From Pustulibacterium marinum (GTDB lineage: Bacteria; Bacteroidota; Bacteroidia; Flavobacteriales; Flavobacteriaceae), in NCBI RefSeq assembly GCF_900116665.1, contig NZ_FPBK01000002.1, positions 1-54,229 of the forward strand: a stretch of 54,229 nucleotides of DNA, given 5' to 3'. Positions 36,311 through 44,739 of this stretch are shown one piece after another. Each line of letters begins with the position of its first letter. Position 1 is the stretch's first letter. A model generated the notes under the pieces. That model was given only the letters and a program-made list of their open reading frames with translations. It did not search any database and was not told the origin of the DNA. A program made the position numbers and the translations under genes.

Positions 36311-37351
36311 TCACTTCAATTTTAAAGCTACATATTTTATGTGACTGCGATTGTGCGTATACGTTATGTGAATAATTCCATTTTCACTTTGGATAATAGC
36401 CGGATAACTAAATTCTCCTTCTTTTTCATTTTCAAGTTGATAAATATCTGTCCAGTTTTCACCATCCTTTGAGTAAGCAAGGTTCAGTTTGTTTCTGCCT
36501 TCCCACCAATTTTTTCCTTCCGGAAGTGGGTTGTATACCATCAAAAAATCACCATTTTTTAAAGTAACTGCATCAATACCGGAATTTGGATTTGGAAGTG
36601 ATGACTTTGCAAAATTGGTCCAGGAAGAACCATGATCTGAGCTAGTACTTGTTAGAATATAATCGGCATTACTTCTAAAAAAAGCTTTCAAGGTTCCATC
36701 TTTCAATTCAATAATAGTTGGTTGAATTACTTTATATTCAGCCTCTGGATGAACCAGAATTTTTCGCCATGTTTTTCCATTATCATCAGATAGTTCCATG
36801 TGTGCATGCCAAACAGCACCATTATCTAGTTCTACACTTGACGGAGCAATGATCCTACCATTTTTTAATTGGATTGGTTTGTTTTTGATAGGTCCCAAAA
36901 TACCATCAGGAAATTTTTTTTCAGTAGACCATGTTTTTCCAAAGTCTGTGGAAGTTTTGTAAGCTCCCCACCATGTAGAAGGTGATGGACCTATTTTATA
37001 AAAAAGAAACAATGTGTTTTCAGAATTTTCAAAAAGCACCGGATTCCAGGTTGGGTAGCTTAATGTGTCGTTTACAAAACCATCTGCTGCTTTTTTAGGA
37101 ACCGACCATTTTCCGTTTTCGAGCATGCTTGTATAAATACTCACATCTGGATTTCTTTCTTCGGTACCACCAAACCAAGAAGCCATAATGTTGCCATTGG
37201 ATAATGCTACAACGGTAGAAGCATGTGCTTGTGGAAATGGCGCTTCGTTATAGATAAATTCTGAAGTAATTAGAGTGATCTTTTCTTCTTGAGCTTTCAC
37301 GAAATTTGTGATAAAACTAAATAGGATTGTATACAAAAGAAGTCGTTTCAT
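36311..37351 (-). CDS. Sialidase-fold (BNR repeat) secreted protein
   Basis: 346 residues from the ATG at 37351. The frame runs on to a TTG at 37393, but that extension lies inside a terminator hairpin, and only the inner Met gives a signal peptide (MKRLLLYTILFSFITNFVKA). The six-bladed propeller has Asp-box motifs STDFGKTW, SDDNGKTW, SSDHGSSW and SKDGENW. The first strand reads PFPQAHASTVVAL followed by SWFGGTEE. The usual sialidase RIP arginine motif is not seen there, so the enzyme may not cleave sialic acid. It is last gene of the susC-led unit, behind a hairpin. A glycoside hydrolase is likely, the substrate unknown. Confidence 0.75.
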   Translation of the reverse strand: MKRLLLYTILFSFITNFVKAQEEKITLITSEFIYNEAPFPQAHASTVVALSNGNIMASWFGGTEERNPDVSIYTSMLENGKWSVPKKAADGFVNDTLSYPTWNPVLFENSENTLFLFYKIGPSPSTWWGAYKTSTDFGKTWSTEKKFPDGILGPIKNKPIQLKNGRIIAPSSVELDNGAVWHAHMELSDDNGKTWRKILVHPEAEYKVIQPTIIELKDGTLKAFFRSNADYILTSTSSDHGSSWTNFAKSSLPNPNSGIDAVTLKNGDFLMVYNPLPEGKNWWEGRNKLNLAYSKDGENWTDIYQLENEKEGEFSYPAIIQSENGIIHITYTHNRSHIKYVALKLK

Positions 37352-37360
37352 ACTTTTTAA

Positions 37361-37391
37361 TAAAAATGAAGGAGGGTGGCAGCCCTCCTTC
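37361..37391 (-). terminator. Hairpin/terminator between GH35 and sialidase-fold genes
   Basis: Stem GAAGGAGGG / CCCTCCTTC, 9 bp, followed on the minus strand by ATTTTTATTAAAAA. It ends the GH35-side transcript at least partly, about 50 bases after that stop and only about 10 bases before the next ATG. Confidence 0.75.
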
Positions 37392-37440
37392 AACAGTCAA
37401 ACAAATAACCTTACCTTAAAATATCGTTTCAACATGAGAA

Positions 37441-39291
37441 TTATTGAAGCAAGGTTGTTAAGATGGGTTTCGTAATTCCCGAAACCGATGTTTTTATATC
37501 TTCGTTCAATTGTTCGAAAATTACAATTGAATTTCCTTTTTCTTTTAACCAACAACCTGAAAGGTACAAGGTTTGTTGCGGTCCTAGTTTGTAATATCTT
37601 CCAAGATTGTGTCCGTTGATAAAAACAATTCCTTTACCCCATTTTTCCATATCTAGAAAAGTATCGCCTACTTTTTCCAAATCAAAAGTTCCGGAGTAGA
37701 GTATAGGAGTATTTGGTTTTGATGCTGTCGTTTTTTCTATAGTCGGAACTTCATCAAACGGAGCTTTGTACATTTTCCAACCACCAGTAATTTCATAATC
37801 GTTGATGGTTACCGGACTGATGATTCCTTTTGAATTTTCAGGAATTTGTGCTCCGTAATTAATTCGACCTAAATTTTCTACCAAAATTTCTAAGCGACCA
37901 TTAAACGGAATTTGAATATCCATTTCGTACTCATTGAACATTCGGTTAAGCGTTCCTACATATTTTCCGTTTACATAAATGGTAGCAAAATCTCGCAAGC
38001 CAGGAATTTGTAATGTTCCGTTAATCGGTTGCGTAAATTTCTTTTGATATAACACATAACCAAAGCCTTGATTAAGCTCTTCAAAACTTAAAGGATTGTT
38101 ATTGGTAACAGGTTTTGATTTTTTAATGTATGCCAATGCATCGGTATGTTTGTTTAATTGTATTTCATCAATAGCAATTACCGGAATTTGAGCTGGTATT
38201 TCCGGAATTTTATAATCTACATACGCTTTCATTACATTTCTGATAGCAGTGTATTTTGGAGTTACCCAACCAGCCTCAGAAATTGGAGCATCATAATCAT
38301 AACTAGTAATATCAGGTTGAATATCGTGCTCGTCGTTGTAATTTGCTCCTGAAGTAAAACCAAAGTTTGTTCCACCATGCGCCATGTAAAAATTGAAACT
38401 CACTTTATTTTTCAAATACGTTTCGGTTTGATTTGCAATGGTTTCAGCATCTATTTCTACAAAAGGTTCTGCCCAATGATCTAACCAACCTGGGTAAAAC
38501 TCTGCAACCATATACGGACCTTCATTATTGTGATATTGATTGACCGCTTTTTTGAGATTGTTGACATTGTTTTCTCCGTTTGCGGTAGGCAATACTCCTT
38601 CAATAGCGCCGCCATCAAAAAGCCAAGAACCGTCTGAAGTGAAAAACGGACCATCTAAACCAGATTCTTTCAACATGGTAAAAATGGCTTCTCTATACTT
38701 TTTATGATCTTCTTTCGAAATGTCTTCGCGTTGCGCAACATAGGATCCAAATTCATTTTCTGCTTGAACCATGATGATGTTTCCACCTTTACTTGCCTGA
38801 AATGGTTTAATTTGTTCAGCAAGTTCGTTGATATACACTTTACAAGAATCTAAAAATGCTTGGTTATTTTCTCTGATTTTTAACTCAGGATTTTTTTGCA
38901 ACCACCAAGGGTATCCACCAAATTCCCATTCGCCACAAGCATAAGGTCCCGGACGGAGAATTACAAATAATCCTTCTTCTTTGGCGATTTTGATAAATTC
39001 TTTAAGATCTCTATTTCCTGTTTCCCAATCCCATTTTCCGGGAGCAACATTGTGGTAGTTCCAAAAAACATAGGTTGCAATGGCATTTAAACCCATTGCT
39101 TTTGCCATTTGTAAACGATGACGCCAATATGGTTTTGGAATTCTGCTAAAATGCATTTCTCCTGAGTGAATTTGAATAGGTTTCCCGTTGTAAACAAATT
39201 CACCATTTTCAATTTTGAAATTGGTTTTTTGAGCCTGAATATTATTTGAGAATAGACAAATAACCAAGGCTATTTTTAGTAAAAATCGCAT
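37441..39291 (-). CDS. GH35 beta-galactosidase
   Basis: 616 residues with a signal peptide (about 1-20, ending NNIQAQ). The GH35 barrel is clear: SGEMHFSRIPKPYWRHRL, LRPGPYACGEWEFGGYPWWL, the acid/base E180 in QAENEFGSY, and the nucleophile E264 in MVAEFYPGW. C-terminal beta-sandwich domains include INGHNLGRYYKLGPQQTLY. It should remove terminal beta-linked galactose in the periplasm or at the surface. It starts 3 bases after the fucosidase stop, so it is translationally coupled in the susC-led operon. Linkage preference cannot be read from sequence. Confidence 0.93.
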   Translation of the reverse strand: MRFLLKIALVICLFSNNIQAQKTNFKIENGEFVYNGKPIQIHSGEMHFSRIPKPYWRHRLQMAKAMGLNAIATYVFWNYHNVAPGKWDWETGNRDLKEFIKIAKEEGLFVILRPGPYACGEWEFGGYPWWLQKNPELKIRENNQAFLDSCKVYINELAEQIKPFQASKGGNIIMVQAENEFGSYVAQREDISKEDHKKYREAIFTMLKESGLDGPFFTSDGSWLFDGGAIEGVLPTANGENNVNNLKKAVNQYHNNEGPYMVAEFYPGWLDHWAEPFVEIDAETIANQTETYLKNKVSFNFYMAHGGTNFGFTSGANYNDEHDIQPDITSYDYDAPISEAGWVTPKYTAIRNVMKAYVDYKIPEIPAQIPVIAIDEIQLNKHTDALAYIKKSKPVTNNNPLSFEELNQGFGYVLYQKKFTQPINGTLQIPGLRDFATIYVNGKYVGTLNRMFNEYEMDIQIPFNGRLEILVENLGRINYGAQIPENSKGIISPVTINDYEITGGWKMYKAPFDEVPTIEKTTASKPNTPILYSGTFDLEKVGDTFLDMEKWGKGIVFINGHNLGRYYKLGPQQTLYLSGCWLKEKGNSIVIFEQLNEDIKTSVSGITKPILTTLLQ

Positions 39292-39294
39292 GAT

Positions 39295-40755
39295 TTAATA
39301 AACTTCAATATTAGAAATTAACGGACTAGCTTTGGCGCTTTCTATGGTTACTTTGATAGCAGAAGCATTTACTTCTGGGAATTGTAAAATACGTTTGTAA
39401 CCAATGGTTGTGCCTTCGGTAACTTTTTTCCAAGTTCCATCTACAAGGGCTTCAATTTTGAATTTTTCTACGCGTTGTCCTAATGCTATGTACTCCTGTA
39501 ATAGTATAAAATTAACTTCTTTTGGAGCTGAAAATTCAATTTCTAAAGATGATGCCATTACATTATCGTCTGTAGCCCAATAGGTTTCTTCGTCACTGTC
39601 AAGTACATTTTCCGGTGCATAAGTCTTTGATTCACCTCTATAATTAGCAGCTTTCACTTTTGCATTTTCAGCAAGATTTTCAGCAAAAACGCTGTCTAAT
39701 ATTTTACGAAATCCTAATAATGATTCCACATCATTTTCATGAAAAAGTCCGCGTTGATCTGGTGGAATATTTAGTAAAAGGTTAGAACCTCTACCTACAG
39801 ATTCCATATAGGTTTTGAATAATTTTTGAGGTGATTTTACCAATGAATCTTCTTTTTTATGATAAAACCAACCTGGTCTTATAGACGTGTTTACCTCAGC
39901 AGGAATCCAATCTGTTCCATCTTCAGATCCATGTTGAAGAAGATCTTCAATACCAGCTTTTCCAGCGTATAAAGTATCTGGTGTTATGGTATTCCAATTG
40001 GTTTCGGCACCTTCACCACGCTCGTTACCAACCCATCTAAGGTCTGGGCCAGCATCGCTAAAGAAAAGTACGGCTGGTTGCATTTTAGAGACCATTTCTA
40101 AAGTGGTAGGCCAGTCATAATAATTTTGTTTGTCAATTCTTCGTTCTTCATTTGCTCCGCCGTAATAGCCATCGCCACCATTAGCGCCATCGAACCACAT
40201 TTCAAAAACGTCTCCGTAATTGGTAAATACTTCTTTTAATTGATTTCTGTAGTATTCTACATAGGATGCTTCTCCATAATCTGAACGATTTCTATCCCAA
40301 GGTGATAAGTAAATACCAAATTTTAATCCATATTTTCTAGCAGATTGAGCTACTTCTTTTACCAAATCACCTTTACCTTCTTTGTAAGGTGAATTGGCAA
40401 TATCATGTTCTGTATAATCTGAAGGATACAGCGCAAAACCATCGTGATGTTTAGCGGTTAAAATAACGCCTTTGAATCCTGCTTTTTGCAGTGTTTCCAT
40501 CCATTGGTCAACGTCTAAATCAGTTGGATTGAAAAGTGCTGGTGATTCATCTCCAAATCCCCATTCTTTATCGGTAAAGGTATTTATGGTGAAATGAATA
40601 AACGCATTTAACTCCATATGTTGCCAAGCCAATTGTTCTTTGGTTGGAGTTGGTCCAACAGCTTCCGGAGCTTTTACTTCTTTTTCCTCAGCACAAGAAA
40701 AAAGTAGGAGTGAAGCCAAGCTTACTGTGGATATGTTTTTAATGATTCTTTTCAT
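39295..40755 (-). CDS. GH29 alpha-L-fucosidase lipoprotein with F5/8 type C domain
   Basis: 486 residues. The lipobox LLFSC places the lipidated Cys at residue 21. The GH29 barrel (about 40-355) has AFIHFTINTF, LTAKHHDGFALYPS and the nucleophile D189 in MWFDGANGGDGYYGG. The FDGANG context is typical of GH29-B enzymes that need branched alpha-1,3/1,4-fucose (Lewis type), a subfamily inference. A discoidin-like carbohydrate-binding domain follows (about 370-486, EETYWATDDN). It probably stands on the outer membrane. It lies between the second GH29 gene (10-bp gap) and GH35 (3-bp gap). Confidence 0.92.
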   Translation of the reverse strand: MKRIIKNISTVSLASLLLFSCAEEKEVKAPEAVGPTPTKEQLAWQHMELNAFIHFTINTFTDKEWGFGDESPALFNPTDLDVDQWMETLQKAGFKGVILTAKHHDGFALYPSDYTEHDIANSPYKEGKGDLVKEVAQSARKYGLKFGIYLSPWDRNRSDYGEASYVEYYRNQLKEVFTNYGDVFEMWFDGANGGDGYYGGANEERRIDKQNYYDWPTTLEMVSKMQPAVLFFSDAGPDLRWVGNERGEGAETNWNTITPDTLYAGKAGIEDLLQHGSEDGTDWIPAEVNTSIRPGWFYHKKEDSLVKSPQKLFKTYMESVGRGSNLLLNIPPDQRGLFHENDVESLLGFRKILDSVFAENLAENAKVKAANYRGESKTYAPENVLDSDEETYWATDDNVMASSLEIEFSAPKEVNFILLQEYIALGQRVEKFKIEALVDGTWKKVTEGTTIGYKRILQFPEVNASAIKVTIESAKASPLISNIEVY

Positions 40756-40765
40756 AGCGGGTTAT

Positions 40766-42205
40766 TTATCTAATTGAAAATGCCAATGCGGCACTATTCT
40801 TTTGGTTTCTAACTTCTTTTGGTATTGAAATGATTAATTGATTATTTTTGATTTTGTAATCAACTTTTTTACCGGTAGATAGTAGTTTGATAGTTGGTTT
40901 TTTTTCTGGAATATTTTTAGAAATAGTAATGGTTTTAGGCAATGCTTCGCCATCTTCAAAAAGGGCAATAGCGTAGATGGTGTCATCATTTTTGGTGAAA
41001 TATACATTTCCATCTTCGTATGCGTCAATAGCTCTTGTGTTGTATATAGCGTCACCGTTTTTGTCTAGCCAAGCACCAATAGCTTCCAATTTTTCTACAA
41101 CTTCTAATGGCAACAAACCGTCTGGTTGTGGACCAACACCCAACAATAGATTTCCGCCTTTGGCAACTACTTCTACCAAAGTATGGATTACTGTTGTTGG
41201 CGATTTGAAAGGATCATTAGGAACGTATCCCCAGTTATTACCTAAGGGTAAACAACTTTCCCAAGGATTGTTCAGTTTTGTATCCGGTACTTTACGTTCT
41301 GGAGTTTGATAATTTTCATACGGGCCGTGAACAGTTCTATCTGCAAAAATAATTCCCGGTTGTGCTTTACGGGCCATTTCTGCAATGCGAGGCATATTTA
41401 TATCTTGACTAGCTTCAGGAATTGGAGCTCCCCATGCACGAACTTCGTCATTTACAGTTTCTTTAGGACGAACCCAGCCACCATCTAGCCAAAGTAAATC
41501 AATACTTCCATAATCATGCATTAATTCGCTGATCTGATTGTATGAAAATTGCTTGAATTTATTCCAGCGATCGGCATATTTTTCAATATCGTAGTTTGCA
41601 TTTCTGTTTGGAGTAGCATACTTGTCCCACCAAAAATATTGCGAATGCCAATCTGGTTTTGAAAAATAGGCTCCAATCATGAAATCTTTCTTTCTAAAAG
41701 CTTCAAAAACATATTTTGCTACGTTCGCTTTCGGGTTGTTTTGAAAGGGTCCGTTGGTGATTTTATAGTCTGAATATTGCGTGTCAAACATGTTAAAACC
41801 ATCGTGATGTTTTGTAGTGAATACTACATATTTCATCCCAGCTTTCTCGGCAGCGTTTGCCCACTGATCTGGATTGAAATTAACCGGATTGAAAATTTTG
41901 TTTAGGTTCCAATACCATTTTTTATAATCGGTATACGTAGTGGTTGTATCGCGTTCAATCCACGCTTCTGAACAAAGATTCCAAGATTCCATAATTCCCG
42001 GAACGGAATATACTCCCCAGTGAATTAGCATTCCAAATTTTTGATCTTCCCACTTGTCTAATTTTTCTTTAACTAATGGATCTGTTGGCGCTACATAAAC
42101 AGAACTGCGCTCGTGTATTTCATTTTCCTGTGCCTGTGATTTTTGAGTAGTAACCAATAGTGTGGCACAACTCAAAATAGTAACTATGGAATTCTTTGTA
42201 AGCAT
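40766..42205 (-). CDS. GH29 alpha-L-fucosidase, second type
   Basis: 479 residues with a signal peptide (cleavage likely after QKSQA, residue 25). GH29 barrel: KFGMLIHWGVYSVPG, FTTKHHDGFNMFD, and the nucleophile D241 in DLLWLDGGWVRP. The short C-terminal beta domain ends AALAFSIR. The nucleophile context differs from the neighbouring fucosidase and points to a relaxed GH29-A-like specificity, so the two may handle different fucose linkages. It starts 3 bases after the GH3 stop, in the same operon. Confidence 0.9.
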   Translation of the reverse strand: MLTKNSIVTILSCATLLVTTQKSQAQENEIHERSSVYVAPTDPLVKEKLDKWEDQKFGMLIHWGVYSVPGIMESWNLCSEAWIERDTTTTYTDYKKWYWNLNKIFNPVNFNPDQWANAAEKAGMKYVVFTTKHHDGFNMFDTQYSDYKITNGPFQNNPKANVAKYVFEAFRKKDFMIGAYFSKPDWHSQYFWWDKYATPNRNANYDIEKYADRWNKFKQFSYNQISELMHDYGSIDLLWLDGGWVRPKETVNDEVRAWGAPIPEASQDINMPRIAEMARKAQPGIIFADRTVHGPYENYQTPERKVPDTKLNNPWESCLPLGNNWGYVPNDPFKSPTTVIHTLVEVVAKGGNLLLGVGPQPDGLLPLEVVEKLEAIGAWLDKNGDAIYNTRAIDAYEDGNVYFTKNDDTIYAIALFEDGEALPKTITISKNIPEKKPTIKLLSTGKKVDYKIKNNQLIISIPKEVRNQKNSAALAFSIR

Positions 42206-42208
42206 GAA

Positions 42209-44632
42209 TTATAATTGAATAGGGTTTGTAATTTCGAAGGAATCTTCAAGTTTTATGTCTTCTGAAGAAGTTCCGATCATGATTTTGAATGTTCCTGGTT
42301 CTACAATGTGATTCATTTCCACATCATAAAGTGCCAAATGTTTTGGTGTTAAAGTGAACGTTACTTTCTTTGTTTCTCCTGCTTTGATAAATACGCGTTC
42401 AAAAGCTCTCAGTTGTTTTACCGGAGTAACCGTACTACTTAAAACATCGCGAATATATAGCTGAGCAACTTCTTCGCCATCTACTTTGCTCGTGTTTGTA
42501 ATTTCTACATTGATAGTGATTTTGGAGTCTTTTCCAGCTTCGTTTACATCAATATTTACATTTTTATATTCAAAGTTAGCATAGCTTAATCCAAAACCAA
42601 AAGGGTATAAGGGTTTTGCATCTTCTTCTACATAATCTCTTCTTTCAGGAAACCATACATTGTAATACGTAGGACTTTGCCCAACTGATTTTGGTACAGA
42701 AACCGGTAATCTTCCTGCAGGATTGTAGTCACCAAATAAAACATCGGCTACGGCATTACCACCTTCTTGCCCAGGATACCACGCGTCTAAAATAGCAGGT
42801 ACGTTTTCCGAAGGCCAATTAAGTAATAGTGGTCGTCCTTTTATTAAAACTAAAACTGTGGGAGTTCCGGTTGCTACAACAGCTTGTAATAATTCTAACT
42901 GTTTTCCCATTAGGTTTATGGTAGATCGATCATATCCTTCGCCGCTTTCCATATCGCTTAAAATTTCATCACCTTCCGATGCGATATTTGCAGCACCCGT
43001 GGCTTGGTATTCCGTTTTAAAATCGCGGGCACTAGAACCACCTAAAACTACAATGGCAACTTGAGCATTTTTAGCTGCTTGAACAGGTGCGGGAATATTG
43101 GTTTGGGTAGTATCTCTTACGGCCGTTCCTTTTACATAGGTAATGTTAGCATTTGGTAGTTTATGTTGAATTCCCTCCAAAACGGTTACAATGTTATCTT
43201 CAGGTTGCGGTGCAGTGTAATCCCCTAATTGATTGTACATCATATCAGCATTTGCACCAATAACCGCAATGTTTTTTGTGTTTTTATCTAAAGGAAGTAA
43301 GTTGTTTTCGTTTTTTAAAAGAGTGATAGATTGCTTAGCGACTTCACGAGCTAGTGCAATGTGCTTTTCACTTAATACTAGTTTTTCGGCTTCTTTGGGA
43401 GAAACATATGGATTGTCAAATAATCCAAGATCAAACTTTACGGTAAGAACCCTTCTAACAGCTTCATCAATTCGTTCTATAGAAACTTTGCCATCTTTTA
43501 CCGCTTGAATTAATGGTTGCTGAAATGCTTCGCCACCTAAATCTGCATCTACACCAGCATTCATGGAAGCAGCTGCAGCATCTTCTTTAGAATCTACAAT
43601 GTGATGACTTTGATATAAGCCTTCGATACTGTACAAATCTGAAATCACAAAACCTGTGAAACCCCAATCTTTTCTTAGGGTGTTTGTGAGTAAACTTTTG
43701 TGAGCTGTACTTGGTACGCCATCTACAGAGCTATAAGCCGTCATTACCGAAAGTACCCCGGCATCAATGGCATCTTTTACAGGATATAAGTAGTTTGAAA
43801 ACAAATCGCGCTCGCCTAAATGAACAGCTCCGCCGTTATGTCCGCCTTCTGAAACTCCATACGCAGCAAAATGCTTTAGCGTAGCCGCTATGTGTTTACC
43901 ATCTTTTAAATCTGATTTTGAAGTTCCTTGAAATCCCGAAATTACTGCTTTACCAAGTTCTGCGATGAGAAATGGATCTTCTCCAAAGGTTTCTTCAACG
44001 CGAGACCATCTTGGTTCTCTGGCAACATCTAAAATAGGACCATAGCCCACATTGGAACCTTGAGAACGCACTTCTAAAGCGATAGCTTCTGCCATTTTTT
44101 GGATTAAATCTGGATTCCAGGTAGAAGCTTGTCCAATAGCAGTAGGAAACACCGTGGTTCCAATAGCCATATGACCGTGCATGCTTTCTTCTTCCAGTAA
44201 TAGAGGAATTCCTAAGCGAGTTTCTTCAATAGCATATTTTTGAATGGCGTTGGTGATTTTTGCGGCTTCTTTTGGATGTAAACCTGTTTCCAGTGTTTTC
44301 TGTGTCCAAGGATCTGCCCTAAGCAGTCCCCATAATCCGCCAATTTGTCTATTTTGAATTTCTGATTTATAGAGGTCGCTAAGTGTAGCTTTTTTGTTTT
44401 TTGTTTTGTTGTACATTTTCCAACCAAGAGGGGTAGAAATTTGCCCCACTTTTTCTTCCAAGGTCATGAGAGAAATTAAATTGTCTACACGCTCTTTGGT
44501 AGTTTTAGAAGCATCTTTATAAAGCGGTTCTTTGTTTTGAGCGGTAGTAAATGTAAGCGTTAACAAGGTTAAACTGGTTAAGAAAACCTTGTTGAATATT
44601 TTTGGTTTGTGTTGGTTTTGGTTGCGTTTCAT
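42209..44632 (-). CDS. GH3 beta-glycosidase (BglX-like)
   Basis: 807 residues with a signal peptide (about 1-31, ending FTTAQ). GH3 N-terminal barrel: LMTLEEKVGQ, LLEEESMHGH, EPRWSRVEETFGEDP, ATLKHFAAYG, and nucleophile D332 in FVISDLYS. The alpha/beta sandwich domain (about 440-650) and a fibronectin III-like domain (GEEVAQLYIRD) follow, as in BglX beta-glucosidases. The aglycone and sugar are uncertain: GH3 includes beta-glucosidases, xylosidases and N-acetylglucosaminidases, and the overall domain order favours the BglX group over NagZ. A hairpin separates it from susD. Confidence 0.9.
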   Translation of the reverse strand: MKRNQNQHKPKIFNKVFLTSLTLLTLTFTTAQNKEPLYKDASKTTKERVDNLISLMTLEEKVGQISTPLGWKMYNKTKNKKATLSDLYKSEIQNRQIGGLWGLLRADPWTQKTLETGLHPKEAAKITNAIQKYAIEETRLGIPLLLEEESMHGHMAIGTTVFPTAIGQASTWNPDLIQKMAEAIALEVRSQGSNVGYGPILDVAREPRWSRVEETFGEDPFLIAELGKAVISGFQGTSKSDLKDGKHIAATLKHFAAYGVSEGGHNGGAVHLGERDLFSNYLYPVKDAIDAGVLSVMTAYSSVDGVPSTAHKSLLTNTLRKDWGFTGFVISDLYSIEGLYQSHHIVDSKEDAAAASMNAGVDADLGGEAFQQPLIQAVKDGKVSIERIDEAVRRVLTVKFDLGLFDNPYVSPKEAEKLVLSEKHIALAREVAKQSITLLKNENNLLPLDKNTKNIAVIGANADMMYNQLGDYTAPQPEDNIVTVLEGIQHKLPNANITYVKGTAVRDTTQTNIPAPVQAAKNAQVAIVVLGGSSARDFKTEYQATGAANIASEGDEILSDMESGEGYDRSTINLMGKQLELLQAVVATGTPTVLVLIKGRPLLLNWPSENVPAILDAWYPGQEGGNAVADVLFGDYNPAGRLPVSVPKSVGQSPTYYNVWFPERRDYVEEDAKPLYPFGFGLSYANFEYKNVNIDVNEAGKDSKITINVEITNTSKVDGEEVAQLYIRDVLSSTVTPVKQLRAFERVFIKAGETKKVTFTLTPKHLALYDVEMNHIVEPGTFKIMIGTSSEDIKLEDSFEITNPIQL

Positions 44633-44651
44633 TTCTCTTTTCTTGATTGAA

Positions 44652-44685
44652 AAATTGACTGGTATAAAGCTATACCAGCCAATTT
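44652..44685 (-). terminator. Hairpin between susD and GH3
   Basis: A 15-bp imperfect stem (AAATTG, one G-U, CTGGTATA) with a 4-base loop in the susD-GH3 gap, ending in five T on the minus strand. It probably acts as a partial terminator or transcript-stabilising element that keeps SusCD expression above that of the enzymes. Confidence 0.7.
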
Positions 44686-44739
44686 ACAATAAACAACATT
44701 ATGCAATAGATTTTTCCGTGGAAAAAGTATAGCTGTGAA

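Noticed and set aside
37352-37393. N-terminal extension of the sialidase-fold protein from a TTG
   Set aside because: The extension is encoded by the terminator hairpin itself, and the inner ATG begins the signal peptide.
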